Notes: a model not told the origin generated them from the sequence alone. 64,000 nt of DNA from Sulfuriferula sp. (GCA_031291235.1 JARLJL010000013.1:355408-419407), one strand, 5' to 3'; shown: positions 1-9,127, counted from the first letter of the stretch. A program made the numbers and translations.

Positions 1-288
1 TTCGCGCTTTACCAGTACGCGTTTTTTACGCACTTCAACCTGTATGGTCCGCGCTTTGCCGCTACTGTCGGCTTTCTTGATTTCCGTGGTTTCCTTGCGG
101 GTCAGCGTGATTTTGCTTTTCCCGTCTGTCGCGCCATGTTTTTTGCTCAAATAATCGAGCAAACGCGCTTTATCCTGCTCCGTGATGACATCCACAGCCG
201 CCGACTTGTTTACGCCGGCCGCACGTAACTGCTCCAGCAATAATCCGGTGGAGAGTTTTAGTTCTTGGGCAAATTGTTCTACATTCAT
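1..288 (-). CDS. infB: Translation initiation factor IF-2, N-terminal fragment (cut by window edge)
   Basis: Reading the minus strand from the ATG at 288 gives an open frame of 96 residues to the window edge, starting [13 protein letters not shown]. This is the small helical IF2_N domain (about residues 1-50) followed by the Lys/Arg-rich linker start. IF-2 is the GTPase that positions initiator tRNA on the 30S subunit. The gene lies 31 bases downstream of nusA on the same strand, the usual rimP-nusA-infB order, so it is co-transcribed. The GTPase domains lie outside the window. Confidence 0.93.
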   Translation of the reverse strand, partial: MNVEQFAQELKLSTGLLLEQLRAAGVNKSAAVDVITEQDKARLLDYLSKKHGATDGKSKITLTRKETTEIKKADSSGKARTIQVEVRKKRVLVKRE

Positions 289-319
289 ATCAGGGCTGTC
301 GTGTCTTTCTACTGTTTAT

Positions 320-1792
320 TTATGCGAACCACGGCGCACGCGCCGCCATAATCAGTGTAGAGGCACGCTCAGCGTCCACACCCGTCATTTCCACCAGTTC
401 ATCCACACCCAGCTCGGCCAGATCTTCCGAATTGACGATACCATGTACCGCCAGCTGACGCAGCATTTCACCGTCCATACCGTCTAATGATGCCAGATCA
501 TGGGCAACATTTTCCACTTTTTCTTCGCTGGCAATCGCATCGGTCAACAAAGCATTGCGTGCACGAGCGCGCAATTCGTTGACCAGCTCTTCGTCGAAAC
601 CTTCAATTTCCAGCATCTCGCCGATAGGCACGTAAGCGACTTCTTCCACTGTGCCGAAGCCTTCCTGCACCAACATGTCCGCGATTTCTTCGTCGACGTC
701 GAGTTTCTCCACGAACAGCGCGCGCATGGCCAACGCTTCGGTTTCATTCTTTTTCTGCGCTTCTTCAACGGTCATGATGTTGAGTTCCCATCCCGTCAAT
801 TCCGAAGCCAGACGGACATTCTGTCCGCTACGACCAATGGCTTGCGCCAGCTGATCTTCCTCCAGCACGACATCCATGCTGTGTTTTTCTTCATCCACCA
901 CAATACTGCTGACTTCAGCCGGCGCCAAGGCATTGATGACAAACTGCGCAGCTTCCGGCGACCACAATATGATATCCACCCGTTCGCCGGCCAATTCGCC
1001 GGTAACAGCCTGCACGCGCGAACCGCGCATGCCGACACAAGTGCCAATCGGATCAAGACGTTGATCGTTGGATTTTACTGCAATTTTGGCGCGTGCACCG
1101 GGGTCGCGTGCTGCGCCCTTGATCTCCAGCAGACCTTCTTCGATTTCCGGCACTTCGAGTTCAAACAGTTTGGCAATGAATTCCGGCGCTGTCCGCGACA
1201 GTATCAGTTGCGGTCCGCGTCCGCTGCGTTCAACGCGCAGCAAAAAGGCGCGCACTCGATCGCCGACACGCAGATTTTCCTTCGGTATCATCTGATCGCG
1301 CGGCAACAAGCCCTCAACCCGGCCCGATTCTATGATCGCACTGCCGCGTTCCATACGTTTAACCGTACCTGTAACCAGATATTCCTTGCGATCCAGAAAG
1401 TCCGTCAATATCTGCTCGCGCTCGGCGTCGCGGATACGTTGCAAAATCACCTGCTTCGCCGCTTGTGCGCCGATGCGGCCGAATTCGACGGCTTCGAGCG
1501 GCTCTTCCACCAGATCGCCGATCTGCAAACCGGGGTGCGACACTTGCGCGTCGGTCCATGCAATCTGGCTTTCGGTAAATTCGTGGTCGTTATCCTCCAC
1601 GATTTCCCAGCAGCGAAACGCATGATAATCACCGGTATCGCGATCGATAGCGACGCGTATATCGGCATCTTCCTGGAAACGTTTTTTGGTTGCCGATGCC
1701 AGCGCCTGCTCCAATGCACCAAACACGATTTCCTTGTTTACATTTTTTTCTCTGGCTAATGCATCAACCAACAGCAAAATCTCGCGGCTCAT
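320..1792 (-). CDS. nusA: Transcription termination/antitermination protein NusA
   Basis: 490 residues, the normal length for a proteobacterial NusA. An N-terminal RNA polymerase-binding domain (1 to about 130) is followed by an S1 domain (about 135-200) and two KH domains, with the IGxxG-type loops at [12 protein letters not shown] and [12 protein letters not shown]. The C-terminus has the two acidic repeats (around residues 360-420 and 430-490) found in gamma and beta NusA but absent from many other phyla; they contact the RNA polymerase alpha CTD. It modulates pausing, rho-independent termination and rRNA antitermination. It sits between rimP (29-base gap) and infB in the classical operon. 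Confidence 0.98.
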   Translation of the reverse strand: MSREILLLVDALAREKNVNKEIVFGALEQALASATKKRFQEDADIRVAIDRDTGDYHAFRCWEIVEDNDHEFTESQIAWTDAQVSHPGLQIGDLVEEPLEAVEFGRIGAQAAKQVILQRIRDAEREQILTDFLDRKEYLVTGTVKRMERGSAIIESGRVEGLLPRDQMIPKENLRVGDRVRAFLLRVERSGRGPQLILSRTAPEFIAKLFELEVPEIEEGLLEIKGAARDPGARAKIAVKSNDQRLDPIGTCVGMRGSRVQAVTGELAGERVDIILWSPEAAQFVINALAPAEVSSIVVDEEKHSMDVVLEEDQLAQAIGRSGQNVRLASELTGWELNIMTVEEAQKKNETEALAMRALFVEKLDVDEEIADMLVQEGFGTVEEVAYVPIGEMLEIEGFDEELVNELRARARNALLTDAIASEEKVENVAHDLASLDGMDGEMLRQLAVHGIVNSEDLAELGVDELVEMTGVDAERASTLIMAARAPWFA

Positions 1793-1821
1793 ACTCGAAA
1801 ACCTCCGGCCATTTTTAGCAA

Positions 1822-2250
1822 TTACAGATTAGGAACCAAACGCGCAACATCAATATTGGCTATGTCAAATTTGATCGTCTGCCCGTCCACATCCAATTCG
1901 ATTTGGGTATCGCTCGCACTGCGCAGGGCACCGACAAAACGGCGTTGACCTGCCAAGGCGACGCGCAATTTGACCTGCACTTGCTCACCCATGAAACGCT
2001 GATAATCCGCCGGTTTCTTCAGCGGCCTATCCATACCCGGCGACGACACTTCCAGTCGCTCGTACTCAATATTCTCAACCACCAGCCAATTGCTCAGATG
2101 ATTACTCACCAAGGTGCAATCGTCCAGCGTAATGCCCTCAGGTTTATCAATAAAAACGCGCAGCAGGCCGCTCTTGACCGACATCGACATATCGACCAGT
2201 TCATAGCCCAGACCTGCGAGAGTGGCTTCTATTAACGATTCTAACGACAT
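1822..2250 (-). CDS. rimP: Ribosome maturation factor RimP
   Basis: 142 residues with the two RimP domains: an N-terminal alpha/beta domain with the [10 protein letters not shown] segment and the [14 protein letters not shown] motif, and a C-terminal SH3-like barrel from about residue 90 ([19 protein letters not shown]). It assists late assembly of the 30S subunit. It is the first gene of the rimP-nusA-infB operon on the minus strand. The ATG at 2250 lies just after a hairpin with a U-tract (2266-2287), which separates it from the upstream tRNA operon. The ORF has no domain beyond those expected. Confidence 0.97.
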   Translation of the reverse strand: MSLESLIEATLAGLGYELVDMSMSVKSGLLRVFIDKPEGITLDDCTLVSNHLSNWLVVENIEYERLEVSSPGMDRPLKKPADYQRFMGEQVQVKLRVALAGQRRFVGALRSASDTQIELDVDGQTIKFDIANIDVARLVPNL

Positions 2251-2265
2251 TTGCGTTCCACAAAC

Positions 2266-2287
2266 AAAAAATGGGCCATAAGCCCAT
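2266..2287 (-). terminator. Hairpin with U-tract after the tRNA operon, before rimP
   Basis: On the minus strand ATGGGC (2287-2282) pairs with GCCCAT (2276-2271) around a five-base loop and runs into six T residues (2271-2266). It lies about 60 bases beyond the 3' end of tRNA-Leu and 15 bases before the rimP start codon. It can end the tRNA transcript, or act as an attenuator if transcription reads through into rimP. The stem is short, so strength is uncertain. Confidence 0.55.
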
Positions 2288-2345
2288 AAACATCTTGCGG
2301 CTCTAACAAACCCAAGACAAAAATATTACCTGCTACCACATACAC

Positions 2346-2434
2346 TGGTGCCCGGAGCCGGAATCGAACCGGCACGCCGATTTCTCAGCGAGGGATTTTA
2401 AGTCCCTTGTGTCTACCTATTCCACCACCCGGGC
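2346..2434 (-). tRNA. tRNA-Leu (anticodon UAA)
   Basis: The minus strand folds into a class II tRNA with a long variable arm. The acceptor arms GCCCGGG (5') and TCCGGGC (3') pair with one G-U. The T arm GGTTCGATTCC is intact, the anticodon loop carries TAA, and the 3' CCA is encoded (2348-2346). It is the last of three tRNAs on this strand, only three bases from tRNA-Cys, so they are processed from a common precursor. Confidence 0.96.
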
Positions 2435-2437
2435 GGT

Positions 2438-2511
2438 TGGAGGCGGGGGTCGGAATCGAACCGGCGTCCACGGCTTTGCAGGCCGCTGCATAACCACTCT
2501 GCCACCCCGCC
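2438..2511 (-). tRNA. tRNA-Cys (anticodon GCA)
   Basis: 74 bases on the minus strand. The acceptor stem starts GGCGGGG and closes with the complementary 3' arm and an encoded CCA (2440-2438). The D-loop GTGGTTATGCA, the anticodon loop with GCA and the T arm GGTTCGATTCC are all recognisable. It is the middle gene of the Gly-Cys-Leu cluster; a strong hairpin lies 38 bases upstream. Confidence 0.97.
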
Positions 2512-2548
2512 ACACTAACAGTACAACTCACCAAAACGCCCGCTAACT

Positions 2549-2578
2549 AAAAAGGGAAAGCACCAAGCTTTCCCTTTT
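2549..2578 (-). terminator. 12-bp hairpin with T-tract between tRNA-Gly and tRNA-Cys
   Basis: A perfect 12-bp inverted repeat (2550-2561 against 2567-2578) encloses a 5-base loop. On the minus strand its 3' arm ends in five T residues, so it reads as an intrinsic terminator or processing hairpin inside the tRNA operon. Because tRNA-Cys and tRNA-Leu have no obvious promoter of their own after it, partial termination or a role in RNase processing is plausible. That role is inference. Confidence 0.5.
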
Positions 2579-2618
2579 CTTTGGGTTACTTCCGTTTTAT
2601 CGGACCTTCCCCATTATT

Positions 2619-2694
2619 TGGAGCGGGAAACGAGATTCGAACTCGCGACCTATACCTTGGCAAGGTATCGCTCTACCAGCTGAGCTATTCCCGC
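2619..2694 (-). tRNA. tRNA-Gly (anticodon GCC)
   Basis: 76 bases on the minus strand, beginning GCGGGAATAGCTCAGCTGGT and ending in the paired 3' arm plus encoded CCA (2621-2619). The anticodon loop is CTTGCCAAG and the T arm GAGTTCGAATCTC is canonical. It is the first gene of the tRNA operon and starts roughly 10 bases after the predicted transcription start of the promoter at 2710-2737. Confidence 0.97.
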
Positions 2695-2709
2695 GTTAAT
2701 GAGATGCGT

Positions 2710-2737
2710 ATTTTAATGATTACACGCCGCTTGTCAA
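2710..2737 (-). promoter_or_regulatory. Sigma-70 promoter of the tRNA Gly-Cys-Leu operon
   Basis: On the minus strand a perfect TTGACA (2737-2732) is followed after 16 bases by TAAAAT (2715-2710). The predicted start is near 2703, about 9 bases before mature tRNA-Gly. A consensus -35, a near-consensus -10 and the position immediately ahead of a stable RNA gene make this the clearest sigma-70 promoter in the window. Confidence 0.75.
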
Positions 2738-2752
2738 CACTTTCCTGACAGT

Positions 2753-3580
2753 TCAGTTAAAAGGGGTGACAAAGAAACGCGACTCTAGCGCCGTTAAACC
2801 AAACATAATCAATAACTCGCGCAAGCGTTCGGCGGCCCTTCGTCGTGGCAAATTTTTATAACTTGCCACAATTAATTCATTTTTCATCGAGTGCTCCCAG
2901 CCTACCAGCTCGGTCACCGTCACCTGATAACCGTGCGCCTCCAGTTGCAGACAGCGCAGCACATTGGTCAAATGACTGCCGAATTCGCGCGTATGTATCG
3001 GATGCCGCCAGATCTCGGCCAGTGCGCCCTGCGCCAGCGCCTGAGCCTTGCCCTGACGCAGCGTCGCCGCCACCTCGGCCTGGCAGCACGGCACCAGCAC
3101 CATGAATTCGGCCTGCTTCTGCAAGCCGAAGCGAATGGCGTCGTCTGTTGCCGTATCGCAGGCATGCAATGCGGTCACGATGTCGATCTTGTTCGGCAAC
3201 AGCGGCGACGCAATCGAATCCGCAACCGACAGATTCAGAAACGACATGCCGCCGAATCCCAGCCTGTTTGCCAGCTCAACCGAACTTTGCACCAGCGCTT
3301 CGCGCGTTTCTATGCCGAAAATATGCGACGCATCGTCGCGCTGCTTGAAAAACAGATCGTAGAGTATGAACCCCAGATAGGACTTTCCCGCGCCGTGATC
3401 GACCAGCTGCACATTGTCGCCCGCTTCCTGCAGCAGCGGCTCGATGAATTGATACAGATGGTAGACCTGCTTCAACTTACGCCGGCTATCCTGATTCAAT
3501 TTGCCATCCCGCGTCAGGATGTGCAAAGCCTTGAGCAATTCCTCGGATTGACCCGGTCTGATTTCGGGGATTACTAGCAT
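2753..3580 (-). CDS. Class I SAM-dependent methyltransferase, substrate unknown
   Basis: 275 residues from the ATG at 3580; this start follows GAAAG at a good distance, and the longer frame to 3655 lacks support. A Rossmann methyltransferase signature is visible: motif I VDHGAGKSYLGF near residue 80, an acidic motif II (FGIETREAL) and motif IV-like DIVTALHACDTATDDAI. The DHGAGKSYLG form and the following CD pair resemble the Methyltransf_32 group, which includes RNA- or protein-modifying enzymes of undefined substrate. It is transcribed away from folB and toward the tRNA operon. No neighbour indicates a substrate. Confidence 0.75.
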   Translation of the reverse strand: MLVIPEIRPGQSEELLKALHILTRDGKLNQDSRRKLKQVYHLYQFIEPLLQEAGDNVQLVDHGAGKSYLGFILYDLFFKQRDDASHIFGIETREALVQSSVELANRLGFGGMSFLNLSVADSIASPLLPNKIDIVTALHACDTATDDAIRFGLQKQAEFMVLVPCCQAEVAATLRQGKAQALAQGALAEIWRHPIHTREFGSHLTNVLRCLQLEAHGYQVTVTELVGWEHSMKNELIVASYKNLPRRRAAERLRELLIMFGLTALESRFFVTPFN

Positions 3581-3700
3581 CGCATTACTTTCATGATAAA
3601 CAACAAACAGATCGACATTGTAACCGCGCAAATCAACTCCGCCATCGCACGACACTTTAATAGGTTAAAATAGCCGCTTTTAATGCCAAGGCAAAATTTC

Positions 3701-4057
3701 ATGGATACGCTGTTCCTGCGCGATTTCAGATTGCAAATGATTATCGGGATTTACGAATGGGAACGTAAAGTACCCCAAACCGTGCAGCTGGATCTGGAGA
3801 TAGGACTGTCGCATAGCCGCGCATGCCAGACCGACGACGTGGCCGATTCCATCAACTATGCCGATGTCGCGCAACGTATCCGCGACAGCATAACGCAACG
3901 CGACTTCAATCTGGTTGAGGCACTGGCGGAACATATAGCCCAGCTGATACTGGGCGAGTTCGGTTCACCCTGGGTCAAAGTCTGTGTCACTAAACTGGCT
4001 GTCGTTCGCGGCATCAAACAACTGGGTATCTGCATCGAGCGCGGACAGAAAATTTGA
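3701..4057 (+). CDS. folB: Dihydroneopterin aldolase
   Basis: 118 residues from the ATG at 3701, which is preceded by AAGG; an in-frame ATG six codons earlier (3683) is less likely because family members start M-D-x-I/L-F-L-R. The FolB core is present: the IGIYEWERKVPQ segment with the pterin-binding region, INYADVAQRI, and the catalytic NLVEALAEHIAQLIL helix with its conserved Glu. It cleaves dihydroneopterin to 6-hydroxymethyl-dihydropterin in folate synthesis. The 3' end overlaps the start of the TauE-like gene by four bases, so the two are translationally coupled. Confidence 0.95.
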   Translation: MDTLFLRDFRLQMIIGIYEWERKVPQTVQLDLEIGLSHSRACQTDDVADSINYADVAQRIRDSITQRDFNLVEALAEHIAQLILGEFGSPWVKVCVTKLAVVRGIKQLGICIERGQKI

Positions 4058-4788
4058 GTGCGGAATATATCGCACTGGCTGGGTTTATCCTGCTCGCCGC
4101 CTATTTTATCCGCGGCGTGTCCGGTTTCGGCTCCGGGCTGGTCGCCATTCCCATCATGGCATTATGGCTACCGTTGACTTTTGTCGTACCGCTCATGCTG
4201 CTACTGGATTTCTCGGCATCAATTTTGTTGAGCGGCGTCAATTTACGCCTGGTCAAATGGCGCGAAGTGCGTACCCTGCTCCCGCTCAGCGTCATTGGCA
4301 TCCTGCTCGGCACCCATTTGCTGACGAGCCTGCCGCTGCAGCCCATGCTGATTACGCTGTCGATTTTCGTCGCGATATTCGGCATCCGCTCCGTGCTCAA
4401 TTTACACGGGGAACAACCCATTTCGCGCTGGTGGGCGATCCCTGCCGGATTGGGCGGCGGCATGGTAGGCGCGTTATTCGGCACCGGCGGCCCGCCTTAC
4501 ATCATCTATCTGGGACATCGCATCAGCGACAAAACCGCATTGCGCGCGACCTTTTCCGGGCTGGTACTGATGGAAGGCTCCATACGTATCGGCAGCTTCG
4601 CCTACGCCGGGCTATTTTCCGACACCCGGCTGCTGTTATCGTATCTGGCCGCGATGCCTGTTGTCGCACTGGGCCTGACATTGGGGCATCGCGCTCACGT
4701 CGGACTGAGCCGCGCCCAGATGATGCGCATGATAGGATGGTTATTGCTCGGCAGCAGCGTCAGTCTAATGGTCAAAGCCTGGGCCTGA
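4054..4788 (+). CDS. TSUP (TauE/SafE) family membrane exporter
   Basis: 244 residues, starting at a TTG that overlaps the folB stop codon. Seven to eight hydrophobic helices are visible. Two glycine-rich repeats typical of the TauE/SafE family appear, IRGVSGFGSGLVAIPIM near the N-terminus and GGGMVGALFGTGGPPYIIYL in the middle. These transporters are proposed to export sulfite, sulfoacetate or related anions across the inner membrane. Linkage to folB is physical only; the sequence gives no substrate. The non-ATG start and overlap suggest expression follows folB translation. Confidence 0.85.
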   Translation: MSAEYIALAGFILLAAYFIRGVSGFGSGLVAIPIMALWLPLTFVVPLMLLLDFSASILLSGVNLRLVKWREVRTLLPLSVIGILLGTHLLTSLPLQPMLITLSIFVAIFGIRSVLNLHGEQPISRWWAIPAGLGGGMVGALFGTGGPPYIIYLGHRISDKTALRATFSGLVLMEGSIRIGSFAYAGLFSDTRLLLSYLAAMPVVALGLTLGHRAHVGLSRAQMMRMIGWLLLGSSVSLMVKAWA

Positions 4789-4798
4789 CCGCCCAAAA

Positions 4799-5689
4799 TC
4801 AGCCACGCGGATGATGTTTCGCGTGCAGCTGTCTGAGGCGTTCGCGGGCGACGTGGGTATAGATTTGCGTCGTCGCAATATCGGCGTGCCCCAGCAGCAG
4901 CTGCACGACGCGTAAATCCGCACCGTGATTCAGCAGATGGGTGGCAAAGGCGTGGCGCATCACGTGCGGCGACGGCAGCTTCGATAATCCCGCCTGCAAC
5001 GCCCTACGTTTGATCAGATACCAGAATGCCTGCCTGGTCATCGCCTCGCCGCGCTGCGTCACGAATAGCGCGTCGCTCACCCGCCCCTGCAGCAACTGCG
5101 GACGCGCCTGCCGCACATATTGCTGCAGCACCTCTACCGCAATCTCGCCCAACGGCACCAGACGTTCCTTGCTGCCCTTGCCCATCACCTGCACCACGCC
5201 CATGTCGCTATTCACGCTGCGCAAATGCAGACCGATCAGCTCCGACACGCGCAAACCACTGGCATACAGAATTTCCAGCATCGCTCGGTCGCGCATCGCC
5301 AGCGGATCATCACCGGCAGGCGCAGCCAACAGAGCCTCAACCTCGCTCTCGCTCATGGACTTGGGTAAGGTACGCGGCAGTTTCGGCGTATCCAGTTTCA
5401 TCGTGGGATCTTGCGCAATGCGTCCGTCGCGTAATGCCAGCCGATAAAACCGCTTGAATGCCGACAGCTGACGCGCCGTGCTGCGTGGACTGTAACGCTG
5501 TCCATAACGATAATGCAGATAACGCTCCAGATCGCTCTGGGTAACGTCCAGCAACGATTTATCCTCCAACCACTCGGCCAATTGCCCCAGATCGCGACGA
5601 TAGCTCTGCAAGGTATTGACCGCCAGCCCGTCCTCCAGCCAGATCAGATCGCAAAAACCGTCTATCGCCCGCTGCGTGTCGGGGTTCAT
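4799..5689 (-). CDS. xerD: Site-specific tyrosine recombinase XerD
   Basis: 296 residues, the standard XerC/D length. The N-terminal SAM-like core-binding domain spans about 1-90 and the catalytic domain follows. Catalytic residues are visible: Arg in ASGLRVSELIGL, Lys in GKGSKERLVPLG, His-x-x-Arg in HVMRHAFATHLLNHG, His in LLGHADIATTQIYTHV and the Tyr nucleophile in the same segment. It resolves chromosome dimers at dif with XerC and FtsK. Similarity across the N-terminal domain favours XerD over XerC. This is a housekeeping gene, not an integrase of an element: no attachment site or cargo is nearby. Confidence 0.92.
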   Translation of the reverse strand: MNPDTQRAIDGFCDLIWLEDGLAVNTLQSYRRDLGQLAEWLEDKSLLDVTQSDLERYLHYRYGQRYSPRSTARQLSAFKRFYRLALRDGRIAQDPTMKLDTPKLPRTLPKSMSESEVEALLAAPAGDDPLAMRDRAMLEILYASGLRVSELIGLHLRSVNSDMGVVQVMGKGSKERLVPLGEIAVEVLQQYVRQARPQLLQGRVSDALFVTQRGEAMTRQAFWYLIKRRALQAGLSKLPSPHVMRHAFATHLLNHGADLRVVQLLLGHADIATTQIYTHVARERLRQLHAKHHPRG

Positions 5690-6171
5690 CGCGTGGACTC
5701 GTGTTGCAGCAACCAGTCTTTATACGATAAGGCTTCGCTGTCCCGACGATGCATGAATCCGCCGCGGCCGGCTTTACCTACTACGCGGTGACAAGGGATC
5801 AGAATAGGCAGGGGGTTGGCGCCGCAAGCCTGACCGACGGCACGAGGACTGGAACCGATTTGCCGGGCAATGTCGCCATAACTGCGCGTCTGCCCGACCG
5901 GTATGGTTAACATAGCCTGCCACACCCGCAATTGATGCGGGCTGCCGCGATACGACAGCGGCAACTCGAACGGCTGCGCCGGATCGCGCCAGTATCGCGC
6001 CAGCGCCTCCGTCAATGCCTGCACGCGCTGGTCCGCCAGTTCGCACAGCGGATAGTCCTGCGGCAGGAACTCTATCTGCTGCACGCCCTCCGCGCTCAGC
6101 ACCACGCCCAAATGCGCGAACGGCGCAGCAATCACTGCATCGTAATGCGGATCAGCGGGCACCGAGCGCAT
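5686..6171 (-). CDS. ogt: Methylated-DNA--[protein]-cysteine S-methyltransferase
   Basis: 161 residues from the ATG at 6171; an in-frame ATG at 6198 is possible. The C-terminal DNA-binding and alkyl-transfer domain has the RAVGQACGANPLPILIPCHR active-site region with the acceptor Cys in PCHRV, and the helix-turn-helix TRSYGDIARQIGSS. The shorter N-terminal domain fits an Ogt-type rather than Ada-type protein. It repairs O6-alkylguanine by suicide transfer. Its stop overlaps the xerD start (ATGA) and its start lies inside the 3' end of the preceding gene, so the three form one minus-strand transcript. Confidence 0.92.
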   Translation of the reverse strand: MRSVPADPHYDAVIAAPFAHLGVVLSAEGVQQIEFLPQDYPLCELADQRVQALTEALARYWRDPAQPFELPLSYRGSPHQLRVWQAMLTIPVGQTRSYGDIARQIGSSPRAVGQACGANPLPILIPCHRVVGKAGRGGFMHRRDSEALSYKDWLLQHESTR

Positions 6172-7825
6172 AGCTGGCTGCCGCTTGTTGCGCGGCATCC
6201 GTACTGGTTTTCAGCACCAACCGGTATTGCATGGCAGCATCCTCGTGCAGGCCGGCATTATCCAGGCTGGCTGCCGCATCGAGCCGGGATTGTGCGGCAA
6301 AATCGTCGGCCTGCGGCAGTTGCATTGCCGCCTGCAAATACCATTGTGCAGCCTGCAGCGGCTGCTTGGCGGCATCCGCCAGCCGCCCCAGCCTATGCAA
6401 TACGACGCGACGTTGCACGGGCGCCACGACCGGCAGCATGCGCACGAGCAAATCCTGCGCAGCTGCGGTCATAGCCGGTTGTTGCGACAATAATCGCAGC
6501 GTTTCCAGCACCTGCCAGCCGGCAACGGACGATGCCGCTGTTGTCTGCCCTAGCCAGGCCGACACACTATCCTTGACCGCCACCCAATCGCCCTGGCGCG
6601 CAAACAGCATGGCGCTGCGCACTTGCCAGTCGGCCGCATCGACGCCTTCAGGCACACTCTCCAGCCCCTGCCACAACCCTGCAGCCAATTTATATTCCCC
6701 GGCATCCAGCGCCAGCTGCCCCAGCCGGTAGCGCACGACAGGATTGAATGCCGATGACGGCAGGTCCGGCCAGGCCGACTCAAACAGACGCAAAGCAGCG
6801 CGGTCCAGATGCTGCGCCAGCAACTGTTCCAGCAATTGCTGCTGTGCGCTACTGCGCAATGCCGAATCCTTGGCTTCGCGCGCCAGATACGACCATATCG
6901 CCCGCGCCATGACCGGCGCGCCGGTTGCCGACTCACGCGCCAGATCCGCCCATCCGGCATCGGAGCCGAACAGCAGCAAGCGCACATTACCGAAACTCTG
7001 GGTCAGGCTGCGGTAAGCCTTCCACAAGGCAGCCGCATCGGCTTCGCCAGACGGCGCCGGCAGATTCAGCAAACGCTCGTTGATCTGTATCTGCAATTCG
7101 GGCGCATTCATTTGCGCTGCCACCTTGCGCGCCTGCAACAGCATATCCGCGCTGACATCGCTGTTGATGACGGTCTGCAAACGCTGTTTGGTTGCATCAT
7201 CGCTCAACTGGCCGCCGGCTGCGTCGATCAGCGCTGCCAACGGATCGCTATCAGGCAATTGCGATCTGGCCCAATTGACATCCGCTGTACGCCCTGCACT
7301 CAGCATCGCCAGGGCATAGGTATGCAATAGCGCCGAATTCACGCCGAATTCCTGCTGATAGCGCAACATCACGCTTGCTACTTCGGCATCCGGCTGCGGC
7401 AACAGATGACTTTGCACCGTCAGCGTGCGCAGTTCGCGATATTCATTCTTGTCGCTCGGCAACACCCACAACAGCTGCGCCAGATAGCTGCGCGCCAGAC
7501 TGCCGTCGCCTTTTTCCAGAGCGGCGCGCGCTGCCAGCAGAGCGACTGCATGTTTCACGTCAGCGGGAGCATCGTCCGGCAAAGCGGCTGCGCGCTTGAG
7601 CACATCATCGGCCTCGCCGATTTTGCCCAGCAATTGCCATTGCAAACGCTGCCAGTCTGGACGTGCATCCTGACTCGCTTGCGGCATATCCCGATCCAGC
7701 TGCTGTAATGCCAATTGCGGCGCTCCGGCCTCGACCAGATCCCGCGCATCGCTCAAACCATCGGCCAGCACGCCGTAACTCGCCGTCAACAAGCCTAGGC
7801 CGATTAAAAAATTCGATATTTTCAT
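6152..7825 (-). CDS. Unrecognised exported protein with TPR-like helical repeats
   Basis: 557 residues. A signal peptide is clear (MKISNFLIGLGLLTASYGVLA, predicted cleavage after VLA), so the mature protein is periplasmic or surface-exposed. The rest is Ala/Leu/Gln-rich helix with repeated TPR-like units, for example ALLAARAALEKGDGSLARSY, YRLGQLALDAGEYKLAAGLW and RLGRLADAAKQPLQAAQWYL. Such superhelices usually scaffold protein contacts. I do not recognise the family and assign no function. It precedes ogt and xerD with overlap and diverges from proA across 45 AT-rich bases. Confidence 0.7.
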   Translation of the reverse strand: MKISNFLIGLGLLTASYGVLADGLSDARDLVEAGAPQLALQQLDRDMPQASQDARPDWQRLQWQLLGKIGEADDVLKRAAALPDDAPADVKHAVALLAARAALEKGDGSLARSYLAQLLWVLPSDKNEYRELRTLTVQSHLLPQPDAEVASVMLRYQQEFGVNSALLHTYALAMLSAGRTADVNWARSQLPDSDPLAALIDAAGGQLSDDATKQRLQTVINSDVSADMLLQARKVAAQMNAPELQIQINERLLNLPAPSGEADAAALWKAYRSLTQSFGNVRLLLFGSDAGWADLARESATGAPVMARAIWSYLAREAKDSALRSSAQQQLLEQLLAQHLDRAALRLFESAWPDLPSSAFNPVVRYRLGQLALDAGEYKLAAGLWQGLESVPEGVDAADWQVRSAMLFARQGDWVAVKDSVSAWLGQTTAASSVAGWQVLETLRLLSQQPAMTAAAQDLLVRMLPVVAPVQRRVVLHRLGRLADAAKQPLQAAQWYLQAAMQLPQADDFAAQSRLDAAASLDNAGLHEDAAMQYRLVLKTSTDAAQQAAASYALGAR

Positions 7826-7830
7826 TTTTG

Positions 7831-7858
7831 GGTTAAAATTAAATTTTAATTTTCAACC
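7831..7858. promoter_or_regulatory. AT-rich imperfect palindrome between divergent genes
   Basis: The 45-base gap between the TPR-like gene (minus) and proA (plus) is almost pure A/T and contains an imperfect inverted repeat: GGTT at 7831 opposes AACC at 7855, with AAAATT/AATTTT tracts between. Its position makes it the likely shared promoter/operator for both genes. No known regulator box is matched, and AT-rich sequence forms such symmetry easily. Confidence 0.3.
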
Positions 7859-7870
7859 AAATGGTTAAAG

Positions 7871-9127
7871 ATGGATATTAAAACCTATATGCAGCAGGTT
7901 GGGCAAGCGGCACGCACGGCTTCCCGCGCTGCTGCCCGCGCCGACACGTGCACCAAGAATCTTGCGCTGGCCGCAATCGCCGACGCCATCGAACGCGACA
8001 GTGCGCTGTTGCAGGCAGCCAACGACAAGGATATGGCTGCCGCTCAAGCCAACGGGCTGGATGCTGCAATGCTGGATCGGCTTGTGCTGAATGCCAAAAC
8101 CATCGCCGCCATGGCCGAAGGCTTGCGCGAGATTGCCGCCCTGCCCGACCCGGTCGGCGAAATCGCCGATCTCAAATATCGCCCATCCGGTATTCAGGTC
8201 GGCAAGATGCGCGTCCCGCTGGGCGTTATCGGCATCATTTACGAATCGCGTCCCAACGTCACTGCGGATGCCGCCGGTTTGTGCCTGAAATCCGGCAATG
8301 CCGCCATATTGCGCGGCGGTTCGGAAGCCCTGCACAGCAATCAGGCCATCGCTGCATGCGTACGCGAAGGCCTCGCCGCGACCGGCCTGCCGGAGACCGT
8401 GGTACAAGTCATCAACACCACGGACCGTGCTGCCGTCACCGAACTGATCACCATGAGAGAATACGTCGACGTCATCGTGCCGCGCGGCGGCAAGGGCCTG
8501 ATCGAGCGCATTACCAACGATGCGCGCGTACCGGTCATCAAGCATTTGCACGGCGTATGCCATGTTTATATCGACGACCACGCCGACCTGACCAAGGCGG
8601 TGCGTATCGCCGACAACGCCAAAACCAGCCGCTACGGCACCTGCAATACCACTGAAACCCTGCTGGTAGCGCAAGCCGTTGCCGCACAGATATTGCCCGG
8701 GATCGCAGCCATCTACACCGCCAAAGGCGTGGAAATGCGCGGCTGCGCGATTACACAAGGCATAGTCGACGGTATCGGCAGCGCCAGCGAAGAAGACTGG
8801 ATTACCGAGTATCTGGCGCCTATCATCTCTATCCGCGTAGTCGACGGCCTGGATGCGGCAATCGACCATATCAACCGCTACGGTTCGCAGCACACTGACG
8901 CCATCGTTACCGAGGATTACACGCGGGCGCGCCGTTTCCTGCGCGAAGTCGATTCCAGCAGCGTGATGGTGAACGCCTCCACGCGCTTTGCCGACGGCTT
9001 CGAATACGGTCTGGGTGCGGAAATAGGCATCTCCACCGACAAAATTCATGCGCGCGGGCCGGTTGGCCTGGAAGGACTCACCTCGCAAAAATGGATAGTG
9101 CTCGGTGACGGACACGTACGTGGGTAA
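7871..9127 (+). CDS. proA: Gamma-glutamyl phosphate reductase
   Basis: 418 residues, full length. It belongs to the aldehyde dehydrogenase fold: the NADPH-binding region has [20 protein letters not shown], and the catalytic Cys lies in [36 protein letters not shown] near the C-terminus is the family signature. It makes glutamate-5-semialdehyde in proline synthesis; proC, the last step, is also in this window (17093-17899), but proB is not. The nadD reading frame starts 23 bases before its stop codon. Confidence 0.98.
   Translation: MDIKTYMQQVGQAARTASRAAARADTCTKNLALAAIADAIERDSALLQAANDKDMAAAQANGLDAAMLDRLVLNAKTIAAMAEGLREIAALPDPVGEIADLKYRPSGIQVGKMRVPLGVIGIIYESRPNVTADAAGLCLKSGNAAILRGGSEALHSNQAIAACVREGLAATGLPETVVQVINTTDRAAVTELITMREYVDVIVPRGGKGLIERITNDARVPVIKHLHGVCHVYIDDHADLTKAVRIADNAKTSRYGTCNTTETLLVAQAVAAQILPGIAAIYTAKGVEMRGCAITQGIVDGIGSASEEDWITEYLAPIISIRVVDGLDAAIDHINRYGSQHTDAIVTEDYTRARRFLREVDSSSVMVNASTRFADGFEYGLGAEIGISTDKIHARGPVGLEGLTSQKWIVLGDGHVRG

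Noticed and set aside
500..1759. 419-residue open frame on the plus strand opposite nusA
   Set aside because: It is a full antisense shadow of nusA. Codon periodicity of the real gene keeps the mirror frame open, and the translation has no recognisable domain or start signal.
4799..5689. Tyrosine recombinase as sign of a mobile element
   Set aside because: The protein has housekeeping XerD length and motifs. There are no direct repeats, cargo or composition change around it, although three tRNA genes lie about 2 kb away.
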